Positions 27,286 through 38,217 are shown, counted from the stretch's first letter. The stretch: 64,000 bases of DNA from Pseudoalteromonas holothuriae (GCF_945859825.1 NZ_CAMAPC010000005.1:186001-250000); one strand, 5' to 3'. Notes: a model not told the origin generated them from the letters alone. Numbers and translations: made by a program.

Positions 27286-29781
27286 ATGGCTGAAGATAAG
27301 CTACAGAAATATCAACCTCTGATCAAAGAGTTAAAGTCGCAGTTGGGCGATCCCAATTTCGATAGGATCTTTGATCAAATGACGAGCGATATTTCCAAAC
27401 CCGACAAGTTCCTATTAAAAATGGAAATGTCTCGTTTGTCGCAACCCATTGCCCGCTTTATTGACTTACGCGGCCAAGTTGCTGGTGAAGTAATACCCTA
27501 TGAATACGATGGTAAACAACACTTTATGGACGATTTAGCCATTGAAGTGTTTGAACGTGAAATAGCACGTCATGGTAAATACACCTTAGCAGTTTATGAA
27601 GAGGTTATGCATACCGAAAATAATTTTCGAGTAATGCAAAAAGCACAAGACAGCGAAAGCTTAGTTGAAGATATTGCGCCAGAGCAAGTTGACTCCCCCC
27701 AACTCATTCGTTTTGCTTCATACGAAAGCCGTATTGAAGAGAGAATGAATTACTCAATCAAAATATCTATTGAACTAGGTAAAGGGCATTCTATCAGAGG
27801 TACCACCTCTGATATTTCACTCAGTGGCGCTAAAATAAAAATGCCTGCCAAAGAGCGAATTAAGCAGGGGCAAATCGTGAGTATTCGCCTAATAGGCCTT
27901 GAGCAAGAGTTTGAACTAGGCCTCAAAGGCGGTATCCAGTACGAAGTAGTCGCCATTGAGCCTCTGTCAAGGGAGCTTAGTCATGTAAGGTTAAAAAGAA
28001 CTTTTATTGAAAACAGCAGCTCTTTTGATGAATTTTTAGATAGCTTTATTCATGGTAATAAGCGCCGCTATAAAATAAACCTCGATAACACAATGGACGC
28101 AATTATCTGTAAGGGATATGAGCAATATTACCAGCCTAGGGTTAACTCATTATTCATTTTTATCACAGAAAAAGATAAGCTCTTATTGCCAAGTATTGCG
28201 TTAACGAATGAAAATAATGCCAATATTCATTATTACTTTGAAGACGAAAGAAAAACCTCTTGTTTATACCAAGTTTTATCCCAAGCTCGTTTGGAAGCCA
28301 TGTTATCGCTGCCAAATGCCGTCAAAGAGTCGACACTATACTGCTTTACACACATAAAAGATGGTAAAATGTACCATTATTCAGCATTTGATTTTGAATT
28401 GGCAAAACAAGCACAATTGCGTAGTTTATTTATCGCTTACGGCGCGAACAAAAGCAGCTGGCGAACTTTTAAAGTGCAGTTAATGCCAAGCCACCATGAA
28501 GATGCATTTATACCACTCTCTTTACCAAAAAATGCGGGAAAGAACGTGGAGAAGCTAAACAAACGGCCTCCTCCACGCGCGCAAAGTTATATTGATAATG
28601 TTAAATACCTCATACTGCTAACTGACATCTCTTCAGAGCACCAAAGAACAGCTTACCAAAAAGTGACATTTGATAAGCGGTTAGTCAATCAGCTAAAAGT
28701 TTTTGGCCGAGGAAAAGCCCTCAACCCACCTAAACTAGAGGTTGTCTCTTTAGAGTATGTGAATCTTCGCGCTCACAAGCGTTACTTGTATAAAACAGCC
28801 ACCATTTTGCATGTTGATGGAGCGGCTGAAGTACAAGGGTATACGCTTGACTTTTCAGTAATGGGGCTGCAAATACAGTTAGCGCAGCCATCGACAGTCA
28901 CTAAGGGCGATATTGTTCACATTGACTTGCCTGAATTGCAAAAAATTACCAAGCAATACACCCTTAGCAATCTGCGTTATGAAGTGATGGCAGTCAGTAA
29001 AACTAAAACAACCATCAACCTTAAAGTAAGTAAGCTTACAGACTCACCTAAAACCGCCAGTGATTTTTTTAAATTATTAATCGACAGTAATAAAGACAAA
29101 CTACAACCATGTAAAGAAACGCCTAGAGTACCAGGGCTTTCGACTGCCCTTAGAAACATGATCACCAAAAGTGTTTGCCAGTTTCCTTTTTACCTTCACA
29201 AGGAAGCTTCACACTTTAAAGTTGGGTCAGTTGGTATAGGACTTTATCCAACTCCTATTCATCATTTATTAATGCAATATCATTATGGTAAGCAAGGTTA
29301 TTTAAATGTTAAGCCGCTTTTCCCTTCAGGGTTTATTGAAAACACATTAACAGAGGCCGTCAAAAAGCACAGCAGAAAAAGTAAACCTTTAAAATACAAT
29401 TTATTTGTGAGCTTTGATAATACTGAAAAAGATTTAAGCAAGGCAATTAAAAGCCATTGTATTGAAAAAGGTGAGCCACAAGAGTCATTGTCATTATTTT
29501 TGAAAAAAGCCATCACCAAAAATATGCTATTTGTGTTTCATTTGCATGTTTCTAAAACTGGACGCCCTGATACAGACTACTTAGCAAATGAACTACGCTA
29601 TGTCAGTCATTATGCCCTGCATAAAGCAAAAGAACTTGAAGAAGGATTATGGAAAGTGACAGGAGTATGTGACTTAATAGATGTCACCGATGAGCACCTG
29701 CGCACCCTTGAGCTCGATAATAAACTTATAACGGCTATGCGGTTGAGAAAACAGACTTGGTTAAAAAGCTTACTAAATTAA
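27286..29781 (+). CDS. Large protein with two PilZ domains
   Basis: This 831-residue soluble protein has two PilZ c-di-GMP-binding signatures. The first is R149-x3-R153 with DISLSG at 176-181; the second is R495-x3-R499 with DFSVMG at 522-527. Domain context between and after them is unfamiliar, and no GGDEF or EAL motif is present. PilZ proteins are c-di-GMP receptors acting on motility, pili or exopolysaccharide. The second copy has Asp-Phe-Ser in place of the usual D/N-x-S-x-x-G spacing but keeps D, S and G. It is divergent from radA and convergent with ampE, with no obvious operon partner. Confidence 0.85.
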   Translation: MAEDKLQKYQPLIKELKSQLGDPNFDRIFDQMTSDISKPDKFLLKMEMSRLSQPIARFIDLRGQVAGEVIPYEYDGKQHFMDDLAIEVFEREIARHGKYTLAVYEEVMHTENNFRVMQKAQDSESLVEDIAPEQVDSPQLIRFASYESRIEERMNYSIKISIELGKGHSIRGTTSDISLSGAKIKMPAKERIKQGQIVSIRLIGLEQEFELGLKGGIQYEVVAIEPLSRELSHVRLKRTFIENSSSFDEFLDSFIHGNKRRYKINLDNTMDAIICKGYEQYYQPRVNSLFIFITEKDKLLLPSIALTNENNANIHYYFEDERKTSCLYQVLSQARLEAMLSLPNAVKESTLYCFTHIKDGKMYHYSAFDFELAKQAQLRSLFIAYGANKSSWRTFKVQLMPSHHEDAFIPLSLPKNAGKNVEKLNKRPPPRAQSYIDNVKYLILLTDISSEHQRTAYQKVTFDKRLVNQLKVFGRGKALNPPKLEVVSLEYVNLRAHKRYLYKTATILHVDGAAEVQGYTLDFSVMGLQIQLAQPSTVTKGDIVHIDLPELQKITKQYTLSNLRYEVMAVSKTKTTINLKVSKLTDSPKTASDFFKLLIDSNKDKLQPCKETPRVPGLSTALRNMITKSVCQFPFYLHKEASHFKVGSVGIGLYPTPIHHLLMQYHYGKQGYLNVKPLFPSGFIENTLTEAVKKHSRKSKPLKYNLFVSFDNTEKDLSKAIKSHCIEKGEPQESLSLFLKKAITKNMLFVFHLHVSKTGRPDTDYLANELRYVSHYALHKAKELEEGLWKVTGVCDLIDVTDEHLRTLELDNKLITAMRLRKQTWLKSLLN

Positions 29782-29835
29782 CCTACATTTAAAAAATTGA
29801 GTGGGGAACCCCACTCACAATCAAGTTACTTACGG

Positions 29836-30687
29836 CTATGCTAAATTACCGAACAAAGTTAATAATGCTATCAGCACTAAATAAAACAATATATTGCGTT
29901 TAACTAACCGCATCATGCAGGTTGCTTCGTATGTACACCCTATATATTGTTGTTCTATCTGCTCAGCTGCTAATGCCGTAGACGTCACCACACTGCGGTT
30001 AGAAACTTTAAAATCAAGCACATACTTAAGCCAACAACTTGTGCCTTTAGAAAAATTACCGATGATCAAATAACCAAAACTGGTGATCCTAGCAGGCAAC
30101 CACTCTAACCAATGCAGCATAGTCTGAAATCGTTGGCTATGGTTTATCATTTGATGCTCTGAATTTTCATCTATCGCATCAAACAGACTCCTTGTCAGTG
30201 CATACAAAACAGCGCCCGGCGCACCTAAGAGAACAAACCAAAAAATAACTGCGCAATAATGACGAAAGTTAACCCAAACTAGCGTTTGCCCAAACCATTC
30301 ACCACCTTGTTCAAGCTCAGTGCGTTTTTGCCCCATTTGTAGCGCATACAAAGTCGCAGCTTCATTATCTCCTCGGGTTAAAGCGTTTAAATAACCCTTA
30401 TAACGTGCTCGCTGCAGGGCACAACCAAAACAAATAAGTAGAACACAGGTGTTTAATACCAACTGCACCAATACCAAATCAGCTACATGATACACGAATG
30501 CGACCAAAATACTGGGGACTACCAGCCAAGCCATCACACCAAAGCCTGACTTAACTCCTCCCCTAAAAAGCCCAACCGTACTGCTGCGTGCTAAATAAGT
30601 TTTTGCATAATAACTTATCTGCCAATATTTGCCTCGTGCGGCAAGACGCTCAATGGCAAGTGCTAAAATAATTGAAATTAAGATCAT
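29836..30687 (-). CDS. ampE: AmpE family inner-membrane protein
   Basis: This encodes 283 residues from MILISIILALAIERLAARG, close to E. coli AmpE (284). The longer upstream frame overlaps ampD and is unlikely. Several membrane segments are visible, and the start matches the family pattern ALAIERL. AmpE lies with AmpD in a pair linked to beta-lactamase induction and murein recycling; its own activity is not established. It starts 12 bases before the end of the ampD stop region, consistent with an ampDE operon. Confidence 0.88.
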   Translation of the reverse strand: MILISIILALAIERLAARGKYWQISYYAKTYLARSSTVGLFRGGVKSGFGVMAWLVVPSILVAFVYHVADLVLVQLVLNTCVLLICFGCALQRARYKGYLNALTRGDNEAATLYALQMGQKRTELEQGGEWFGQTLVWVNFRHYCAVIFWFVLLGAPGAVLYALTRSLFDAIDENSEHQMINHSQRFQTMLHWLEWLPARITSFGYLIIGNFSKGTSCWLKYVLDFKVSNRSVVTSTALAAEQIEQQYIGCTYEATCMMRLVKRNILFYLVLIALLTLFGNLA

Positions 30688-30698
30688 AACATTGCTCT

Positions 30699-31238
30699 TT
30701 ATTTGTCTAATTGATGAAAAAATTTTGACCACTGAAACGCGCTACCGGGGTCCGTTTTACGCCCTGGTGCAATATCACAATGACCCACAATTCTCTGTTT
30801 GGTGATAGCTGGGTATGCTGTCATTAATTGTTTGGTCAGTTCAACAAGCTGTAAATATTGCACCTGTTCATAGGCACAATCATCCGTGCCTTCGAGTTCA
30901 ATACCAATGCTAAAATCATTACAACGCGTTCGTCCTGCAAACGTTGATACGCCAGCATGCCAAGCTCGCTTACTAAAAGGTACATATTGCAATACTTGTC
31001 CGTCACGTTTTATAAAACAATGGGCTGATACTTCAACTCCCTGTAAGTCAACAAAACTCGCATGCGCATTATAATCTAACGTGCCACAAAACAGCCCATC
31101 TACATAAGGCGTACCAAATTCACCCGCAGGCAGAGAGATGTTATGAATAACCAATAAAGAAACCTCTTCTCCTGTGGGTCTGTCGTCATAAAATGTACAA
31201 GGTCTTCTATTTACACCTACTAACCAATCTAATGGCAT
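30699..31238 (-). CDS. ampD: N-acetylmuramyl-L-alanine amidase AmpD
   Basis: This 179-residue zinc amidase has VIHNISLP with the first zinc His, the HCFIKRDG strand, and GHCDIAPGRKTDPG carrying the second His and the Asp ligand. AmpD is cytoplasmic and cleaves 1,6-anhydro-muropeptides during wall recycling, which keeps the AmpR inducer low. There is no signal peptide, which separates it from the periplasmic paralogue AmiD. It is divergent from nadC, the same arrangement as in E. coli and Pseudomonas. Confidence 0.95.
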   Translation of the reverse strand: MPLDWLVGVNRRPCTFYDDRPTGEEVSLLVIHNISLPAGEFGTPYVDGLFCGTLDYNAHASFVDLQGVEVSAHCFIKRDGQVLQYVPFSKRAWHAGVSTFAGRTRCNDFSIGIELEGTDDCAYEQVQYLQLVELTKQLMTAYPAITKQRIVGHCDIAPGRKTDPGSAFQWSKFFHQLDK

Positions 31239-31339
31239 GATACAAAATGGCCTCTAATAATCATACTGTTACCTTATCAAGGTTAATATTAATTCACTAG
31301 CGATGATTGTGTAAACGCGCGCAACACAGTAAAATTTAA

Positions 31340-32230
<891 letters not shown>

Positions 32231-32267
32231 AAATAGTATTATTTATTCATATTAATGACACCCTTTA

Positions 32268-32307
32268 CCACTAAATTATTGACAATAGTGGTAATAGGCC
32301 GTTAAAT
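32268..32307 (+). promoter_or_regulatory. Predicted pilA promoter overlapped by an inverted repeat
   Basis: TTGACA (32279-32284), a 17-base spacer and TTAAAT (32302-32307) form a good sigma-70 promoter about 200 bases before pilA. CCACTA (32268-32273) and TAGTGG (32286-32291) form an inverted repeat around the -35 box. I found no convincing sigma-54 site, unlike Pseudomonas pilA. Confidence 0.45.
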
Positions 32308-32509
32308 ACGACAAAAGCATGGGTTGCTAATAATTTATTAATTTAGTGAGTAAAACGCTGTTTATTGAGGTATATCAAGCGCAACGATAGCGCCATTTAC
32401 CCAAAAACAGCCTATACTTACTTATACGCTAACTCAAAACCATAAAGATTTTAATATCTTTCTAACTTACACTTGTACGGTTAGACAATAATCCCTTAGG
32501 AGACACATC

Positions 32510-32923
32510 ATGGCAAAACAACAACAGGGTGGTTTTACCCTTATCGAATTAATGATAGTGGTAGCTATCATCGGCATCTTGGCAGCGGTTGCGTTACCAG
32601 CTTATCAACAGTACACAGATAAAGCGCGCTATACAGAAGTTGTAATGGCTTCAAATTCTTTAAAAACTGCCGTTGAGGTATGTGCACAAGTAGAAGGTGG
32701 TTTTACTAATTGTACTGCAGGCAATAATGGTGTTCCGTCAGATCTTACTGATCCATCAGGCGCCGTTAAATCTGTAGCACTTACCTACGTAGACAGTAAA
32801 GCTACAATTACCGTTACCCCAATCGCAAAAGGTGGCATAGCAGCTACTGATACTTACGTTTTAACAGGTACATACGCAGCTGGTTTAGTAACTTGGGCTG
32901 ACAACTGTAACGAGTTCTGTTAA
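32510..32923 (+). CDS. pilA: Type IV major pilin PilA
   Basis: This 137-residue prepilin has a short leader MAKQQQGG cut before the mature N-terminal Phe, with the conserved Glu at position 5 of the mature protein in [27 protein letters not shown]. Four Cys residues occur at positions 53-68 and in the C-terminal DNCNEFC, suitable for a disulfide loop. It is the subunit of retractile pili used in twitching, adhesion and DNA uptake. An AGGAG ribosome site precedes the ATG. It is followed by pilC; pilB is not next to it. Confidence 0.94.
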   Translation: MAKQQQGGFTLIELMIVVAIIGILAAVALPAYQQYTDKARYTEVVMASNSLKTAVEVCAQVEGGFTNCTAGNNGVPSDLTDPSGAVKSVALTYVDSKATITVTPIAKGGIAATDTYVLTGTYAAGLVTWADNCNEFC

Positions 32924-32984
32924 GTACTTCCGTGCCAGAACAGTGTTGTTTTGGCACCCTTTCTTTTAAAAAGTAGGCCCGCTT

Positions 32985-34208
32985 TTGAGTAATAAAGATA
33001 ACAATCTAGATACCTTTCAGTGGGTCGGAGTAAGTACTCGAGGAAAACGCCTTGAAGGGGAAATGACAGGTAATAGTGTTGCACTGGTAAAAGCACAACT
33101 ACGTAAGCAAGGGATCACCCCATCAAAAGTGAAACGCAAACCCAAGCCGCTCTTTGGTTTAAAACGCACGCCCAAGGTAAGCGCCAAAGATATCTCTGTG
33201 ACGACCCGTCAAATTGCAACCATGTTAAATGCCGGTGTGCCATTGATTCAAGTACTAGATATGATTGGCTCTGGTATTAACAATAAAAGTATGAAAAAGT
33301 TAATTACCACTATTGCAGACGAAGTGCGAGCAGGGCAGCCTTTATCTAAAGCTTTACGTGCCTACCCCCGCTACTTTGATGACTTATACTGTGACTTAGT
33401 ACAATCGGGTGAGCAATCGGGTTCGCTTGATCATGTGTTTGAACGTATTGCTATATATAAAGAAAAAGCCGAAGCACTTAAATCAAAAATTAAAAAAGCG
33501 CTATTTTACCCCATTGCGGTGGTATTAATTGCCTTGGTAGTCACCTCTATTTTACTGATTTTTGTTGTGCCCCAGTTTCAAGAAATTTTTAATGGTTTTG
33601 GTGCTGAGCTTCCCGCTTTTACTCTGATGGTGATTGGTATTTCTGAAATTATGCAAAAATATTGGTGGATAATGCTCGCCCTGCTATTTTTAGGGGGTTA
33701 TACCTATAAAGAAATGCTCTTTCGCTCAAAACCTTTGCGCAATTTTAACGACCGATTGTTGTTAAAGCTCCCTGTGGTTGGGCAAATACTCGATAAAGCC
33801 GCCGTGGCACGTTATGCCAGAACCCTCTCTACCACATTTGCCGCGGGTGTACCGCTGATAGATGCCCTTGATTCAGCCGCAGGTGCTTCTGGTAATGCTA
33901 TTTATCGCGACGCTATTTTAGATATAAAAAGTGAAGTTAGTTCAGGTAATCAGATGAATTGGGCCATGAGAAATACCAGTGTATTTCCAGATATGGTAAT
34001 TCAAATGGTCGCCATCGGTGAAGAGTCTGGTGCACTAGATAGTATGCTCGCCAAAGTGGCGAGCATTTATGAGCAAGAAGTCGATGACTTAGTTGATGGG
34101 TTATCAAGCTTACTAGAGCCTCTCATTATGGCGGTGTTAGGGGTTTTAATTGGTGGCCTGATTATTGCCATGTATTTACCTATCTTCCAATTGGGGACGG
34201 TTATATAA
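32985..34208 (+). CDS. pilC: Type IV pilus inner-membrane platform protein PilC
   Basis: This 407-residue protein has two T2SSF domains (about 75-195 and 275-400), each with a long helical stretch and RQIATMLNAGVPL / ARTLSTTFAAGVPL motifs, and three membrane segments. PilC sits under the pilus and passes force from the PilB and PilT ATPases. The best start is TTG at 32985, because no ATG precedes the conserved start TFQWVGVSTRGKRLEGEM. The gene follows pilA directly, with pilB absent from the usual place between them. Confidence 0.93.
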   Translation: MSNKDNNLDTFQWVGVSTRGKRLEGEMTGNSVALVKAQLRKQGITPSKVKRKPKPLFGLKRTPKVSAKDISVTTRQIATMLNAGVPLIQVLDMIGSGINNKSMKKLITTIADEVRAGQPLSKALRAYPRYFDDLYCDLVQSGEQSGSLDHVFERIAIYKEKAEALKSKIKKALFYPIAVVLIALVVTSILLIFVVPQFQEIFNGFGAELPAFTLMVIGISEIMQKYWWIMLALLFLGGYTYKEMLFRSKPLRNFNDRLLLKLPVVGQILDKAAVARYARTLSTTFAAGVPLIDALDSAAGASGNAIYRDAILDIKSEVSSGNQMNWAMRNTSVFPDMVIQMVAIGEESGALDSMLAKVASIYEQEVDDLVDGLSSLLEPLIMAVLGVLIGGLIIAMYLPIFQLGTVI

Positions 34209-34241
34209 CCCCTGCTTGCTCCTTAAATAATAAGAATTATC

Positions 34242-35129
34242 ATGCTTGACGTATTTCAATTAATGCAAACACACTCTTGGTTTTTACTGCTTGTTGTAGG
34301 ATTAGTTAGCCTGTGTGTTGGCAGTTTTTTAAATGTGGTGATTTATCGCATTCCCAAAATGTTACAACAACAATGGCGCAGCGAATGTACACTACTACTT
34401 AACCCGCAAATAAGTAATGACGAAAAGCTGCAACAAACAGCTCCGTTTAATTTGGCAACGCCGAGCTCTCATTGCCCATCATGTGATGCCAAAATAATGC
34501 CTTGGCAGAACATTCCACTTATCAGCTGGCTTTTGTTACGTGGCCGCTGTAGTCAATGTAAAACGCCAATTGCGATGCGCTACCCTTTGATTGAATTAGG
34601 GACTGCTCTGGCCTCTTTGTTTATTGCCTTTCATTATGGGCCAATACCACAAATTGCTTTATACCTTGTACTGACATGGGCATTGATTGCACTTATTTTT
34701 ATCGACATTGATCACATGCTATTACCTGACCAAATTACCTTGCCACTGTTATGGTTAATGTTATTGGCCAGTACTTTTGATATGACCATACCACCGAGCG
34801 ATGCCATAATTGGCGCTGCAGTTGGTTACTTAAGCCTATGGAGCGTTTATTGGCTATTTAAGTTAGCCACCGGCAAAGAAGGTATGGGATATGGTGATTT
34901 TAAATTACTTGCTGTATTTGGTGCGCTGCTCGGATGGCAAGCTATTTTAACCATCGTGTTATTATCTAGTTTAGTTGGCGCAATAATTGGCAGTATTCAA
35001 TTAGCAGTGCAAGGTAAAGACAAAAGTACGCCTATTCCATTTGGCCCGTATTTGGCCATTGCAGGTTGGTTAACTTTACTGTTCGGCGATATTATTGAAA
35101 GCTGGTATTTTGGTTTAATTTTAGCGTGA
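34242..35129 (+). CDS. pilD: Prepilin peptidase PilD
   Basis: This 295-residue inner-membrane aspartic protease has the N-terminal zinc-binding CPSCDAKIMPW...CSQCKTP tetracysteine motif and the two catalytic Asp motifs FIDIDHMLLPD and GMGYGDFKLL. About eight membrane segments are visible. It cleaves and N-methylates prepilins such as PilA and type II secretion pseudopilins. It ends eight bases before coaE. Confidence 0.95.
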   Translation: MLDVFQLMQTHSWFLLLVVGLVSLCVGSFLNVVIYRIPKMLQQQWRSECTLLLNPQISNDEKLQQTAPFNLATPSSHCPSCDAKIMPWQNIPLISWLLLRGRCSQCKTPIAMRYPLIELGTALASLFIAFHYGPIPQIALYLVLTWALIALIFIDIDHMLLPDQITLPLLWLMLLASTFDMTIPPSDAIIGAAVGYLSLWSVYWLFKLATGKEGMGYGDFKLLAVFGALLGWQAILTIVLLSSLVGAIIGSIQLAVQGKDKSTPIPFGPYLAIAGWLTLLFGDIIESWYFGLILA

Positions 35130-35136
35130 CTATGTT

Positions 35137-35754
35137 ATGAGCAACTGGATTTTAGGGCTAACAGGCGGAATTGGCGCAGGTAAAACAGCGGTCAGTGATA
35201 TGCTTGCCAAAAAAGGCATTACCATTGTCGATGCCGATGTAATTGCCAAACAAGTAGTTGCTTTGGGGAGTGTTGGCTTAAACACCATTGTTGATAAGTT
35301 TGGCAAAGAAATTTTACAAACCAATGGTACGCTAGATAGAGCGAAACTTCGCCACATTATATTTTCAGACTCACACAGTAAACAGTGGCTTGAGCAACTT
35401 TTACACCCACTTATTCGTGAAGAAATAATAACACAACTGCACAGCGCGAAAGGGCCATATGTCGTGCTATCGGCCCCCTTACTATTTGAAAATAAACTCG
35501 ACGTTTTATGCAGTCATACCTTGCTCGTTGATGTACCTGAGCATACTCAGTTAGCTCGCACAACTGAGCGTGACAGTGTACCTCAGCAGCAAGTAGAAAA
35601 AATTATTGCAGCACAAATGTCTCGCGCAGAGAAACTAAAACGTGCAAATACCATCCTAAATAATGATAAATCATTAACTGAGATGTATAATCAATTAGAA
35701 ATATTACACCAAAACTTTGTTTCTACTGCATTAAATCATTCAACTTGTGGTTAA
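35137..35754 (+). CDS. coaE: Dephospho-CoA kinase
   Basis: This 205-residue kinase has the P-loop GLTGGIGAGKTAVSD, VDADVIAKQV and LLFENKLD. It makes the last step of coenzyme A synthesis. The pilD-coaE pairing is typical of Gammaproteobacteria. In relatives zapD then yacG follow; here pilB and a mobile element intervene. Confidence 0.95.
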   Translation: MSNWILGLTGGIGAGKTAVSDMLAKKGITIVDADVIAKQVVALGSVGLNTIVDKFGKEILQTNGTLDRAKLRHIIFSDSHSKQWLEQLLHPLIREEIITQLHSAKGPYVVLSAPLLFENKLDVLCSHTLLVDVPEHTQLARTTERDSVPQQQVEKIIAAQMSRAEKLKRANTILNNDKSLTEMYNQLEILHQNFVSTALNHSTCG

Positions 35755-35838
35755 CTTGCACGGGCTCTATTGAGGTCATAAGTTAATTTATAACGAGTTA
35801 AAGTAATATTAATCTGTAGCTGATATGTTTGAGGGCCT

Positions 35839-37524
35839 ATGGAAAATCATTCACCGTTGTTGCGTAAATTCATTACGCTTGGACGCGTAACGCCAGAGCA
35901 AGTTAAAAGCAAGCAACGTGACGCACACTCTACAGCAGAGCTAATTTGCTTATGCAGTGGTATCAGCAGTGCTGAGCTCGCAGAACAGTGCTTAGATTTA
36001 TTTCGCATCCCCTTATTCGACTTAAACGAATTTGACGTTACTCAAGTACCTGATAGTTTAATTAATGATAAGTTAATTCGTAAGCATCATGTTTTACCAT
36101 TACATAAAAAAGGCCGTAAACTCTATATCGCCGCCTCAGATCCGACAGATTATGGTGCTTTTGAAAACTTTGAATTTAGTACGGGTTTGCAATGTGATGT
36201 GGTGGTTGTCGATCACAAGGTATTAGAGAAAAAAATCGAACAGTTGTTTGATTCCTCTGGTGGCTTAGCTCTCAGTGAAGATGAATTTAAAGAATTCGGC
36301 AATCTAGATATAGAAGATGAACAGTCACAGCAAAAAAGTGACGATAAAGAAAAAGACAACGACGACGCGCCAATCATTGTATATATCAATAAGATTTTGA
36401 TGGATGCGATTAAAAAAGGCGCATCAGATTTACACTTTGAACCTTACGAGCACAAATACCGAGTACGCTTTAGAATTGACGGCATACTACATGAGATGGC
36501 AAGCCCTCCAACTGCTTTGTCAACACGCCTAGCTGCACGTATTAAAGTGATGTCACGTCTAGATATCTCAGAAAAGCGTAAACCTCAAGATGGCCGCATT
36601 AAGCTAAAAATTTCAGAGCGTAAAAGCATTGATTTTCGTGTTAGCTCCATGCCGACTATATGGGGTGAAAAAATCGTAATGCGTATTTTAGATTCATCAA
36701 GCGCAATGATCGGCATTGATGCACTCGGGTATGAACCTGAACAAAAACAAATGTATTTAGATGCGCTAGATCAACCTCAAGGGATGATCCTTGTTACCGG
36801 ACCAACAGGCTCAGGTAAAACCGTCTCTTTGTACACTGGGCTCAATATTTTAAATAAGCCTGAGCGAAACATCAGTACTGCAGAAGATCCGGTAGAAATA
36901 AACCTAGAAGGCATAAACCAAGTTCAGATCAATCCCAAAGCCGATATGACTTTCGCCAATGCGCTCAAAGCATTTTTACGCCAAGACCCTGATGTCATCA
37001 TGGTCGGTGAGGTACGTGATTTAGAAACAGCTGAAATTGCCATCAAAGCGGCACAAACTGGTCACCTTGTAATGAGTACGCTACATACTAATTCAGCACC
37101 AGAAACACTGACTCGATTATTAAATATGGGCGTACCAGCATATAATGTTGCCAGCTCGGTCAACTTAATTATTGCGCAGCGGCTCGCTCGCCGCTTATGT
37201 AATCATTGTAAAGCGCCTGAAACATTACCCAAAGACGAATTACTAAAACAAGGCTTTGCAGTTGAGCACCTTGATGATATTAGTCTTTACACTCCACAAG
37301 GCTGTGAACACTGTACTGATGGCTATAAAGGTCGAGTGGGTATTTACGAGATAGTCAAAATCACACCTGAAATATCGGAGCTGATCATGTCTGGTGGTAA
37401 CTCACAAGAGATAGCTAAAATTGCAAATAAACTGGGGTTTGCCAATTTAAGAACCTCTGGGCTCAAAAAGGCGGCATCTGGCATGACATCATTAAGCGAG
37501 ATTAACCGTGTGACAAGTTATTAA
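35839..37524 (+). CDS. pilB: Type IV pilus assembly ATPase PilB
   Basis: This 561-residue secretion ATPase has an N-terminal MshEN-type domain (about 1-150), then the hexameric ATPase core with Walker A GPTGSGKT, the Asp box ([15 protein letters not shown]), Walker B ([12 protein letters not shown]), the His box and a tetracysteine zinc motif (CNHCKAP ... CEHC). It drives pilus extension together with PilC. A GAGGG ribosome site precedes the ATG. The position is odd: the usual order is pilA-pilB-pilC-pilD, but here pilB follows coaE, where zapD would be expected. Confidence 0.95.
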   Translation: MENHSPLLRKFITLGRVTPEQVKSKQRDAHSTAELICLCSGISSAELAEQCLDLFRIPLFDLNEFDVTQVPDSLINDKLIRKHHVLPLHKKGRKLYIAASDPTDYGAFENFEFSTGLQCDVVVVDHKVLEKKIEQLFDSSGGLALSEDEFKEFGNLDIEDEQSQQKSDDKEKDNDDAPIIVYINKILMDAIKKGASDLHFEPYEHKYRVRFRIDGILHEMASPPTALSTRLAARIKVMSRLDISEKRKPQDGRIKLKISERKSIDFRVSSMPTIWGEKIVMRILDSSSAMIGIDALGYEPEQKQMYLDALDQPQGMILVTGPTGSGKTVSLYTGLNILNKPERNISTAEDPVEINLEGINQVQINPKADMTFANALKAFLRQDPDVIMVGEVRDLETAEIAIKAAQTGHLVMSTLHTNSAPETLTRLLNMGVPAYNVASSVNLIIAQRLARRLCNHCKAPETLPKDELLKQGFAVEHLDDISLYTPQGCEHCTDGYKGRVGIYEIVKITPEISELIMSGGNSQEIAKIANKLGFANLRTSGLKKAASGMTSLSEINRVTSY

Positions 37525-37580
37525 TTTTGCTATGTCGTAGATGTGTATTAAGCAAGTTTAATACTTCAAAGTAATCAGCC

Positions 37581-37852
37581 ACTAGGGTCTGTTGATCTTT
37601 GAGGTATGAATTTTGTTCAAATCAAAGGCTTTCATTACGCGAAATGAGTAATGCAGCATAATAATTTATGTCAGTTGCGAATGACAAAGTAGTGGAAGCC
37701 TTTGGTTGAACCCTTTGGGCAGCGCCATTCGAGCATTTTTTCTACGTTATCACCTGACTTACATAGAATAACTATGCGACGCAGGTTCTGCCTTGCCAAA
37801 ATACCCGAATGACTACTGCAAAAACACACAGCAAAGATCAACAGACCCTAGT
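37581..37852. mobile_element. MITE-like foldback element with 21-bp terminal inverted repeats
   Basis: A perfect 21-bp inverted repeat beginning ACTAGGGTCTGTTGA bounds 272 bases without a credible gene. If CTAG is a target-site duplication, the element proper is 37586-37847 with 16-bp-plus ends starting GGTCTGTTGATC. A second imperfect inverted pair inside (GTTCAAATCAAAGGCTT near 37613 and its mate near 37694-37712) gives a nested foldback. It is probably a non-autonomous relative of an insertion sequence; a palindromic four-base CTAG target would suit an IS5-type transposase, but that is inference. Confidence 0.75.
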
Positions 37853-37905
37853 ATCTAGCTATGATTTTAATTACACTGTGGGCAAATTTTAAAGCGGAGC
37901 TATTT

Positions 37906-38148
37906 ATGCCCACAGTTGTTAAGTGTCCAACCTGCCAAGCAGGTGTTACTTGGTCTGAACAAAGCCCAAATCGGCCTTTTTGTTCCAAACGATGTCAACT
38001 AATCGATCTCGGGGAATGGTCATTTGAGAACAATAAAATTTCAACCGCAGTCACTTCAGATACGCAAATGAGTGTTCAAGATCAGCAAGAAATGATCGAA
38101 GATATTGAAGCTATGCTCGCTAAAAATGATGAGTCCTTTTTTAATTAA
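37906..38148 (+). CDS. yacG: DNA gyrase inhibitor YacG (zinc-binding)
   Basis: This encodes about 80 residues from [17 protein letters not shown] lies before this ATG, while an upstream in-frame ATG at 37861 abuts the mobile element and is unlikely. The four Cys ligands are CPTC and the CSKRC pair, as in YacG, which binds GyrB and inhibits gyrase in E. coli. The gene lies after coaE and pilB with the MITE directly upstream, so its native promoter may have been changed. Confidence 0.88.
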   Translation: MPTVVKCPTCQAGVTWSEQSPNRPFCSKRCQLIDLGEWSFENNKISTAVTSDTQMSVQDQQEMIEDIEAMLAKNDESFFN

Positions 38149-38217
38149 GCCAATTAAAGTTAACTCGCTAAATGGGCGCTAGTGCACCCATTAGAGCACC
38201 TAGTATGCTTTAAGCTA

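Noticed and set aside
32231..32509. Sigma-54 promoter for pilA
   Set aside because: No GG-N10-GC match with good flanks was found; a sigma-70 promoter fits better.
38171..38192. AATGGG/CCCATT hairpin after yacG
   Set aside because: Only six pairs and no T-run.
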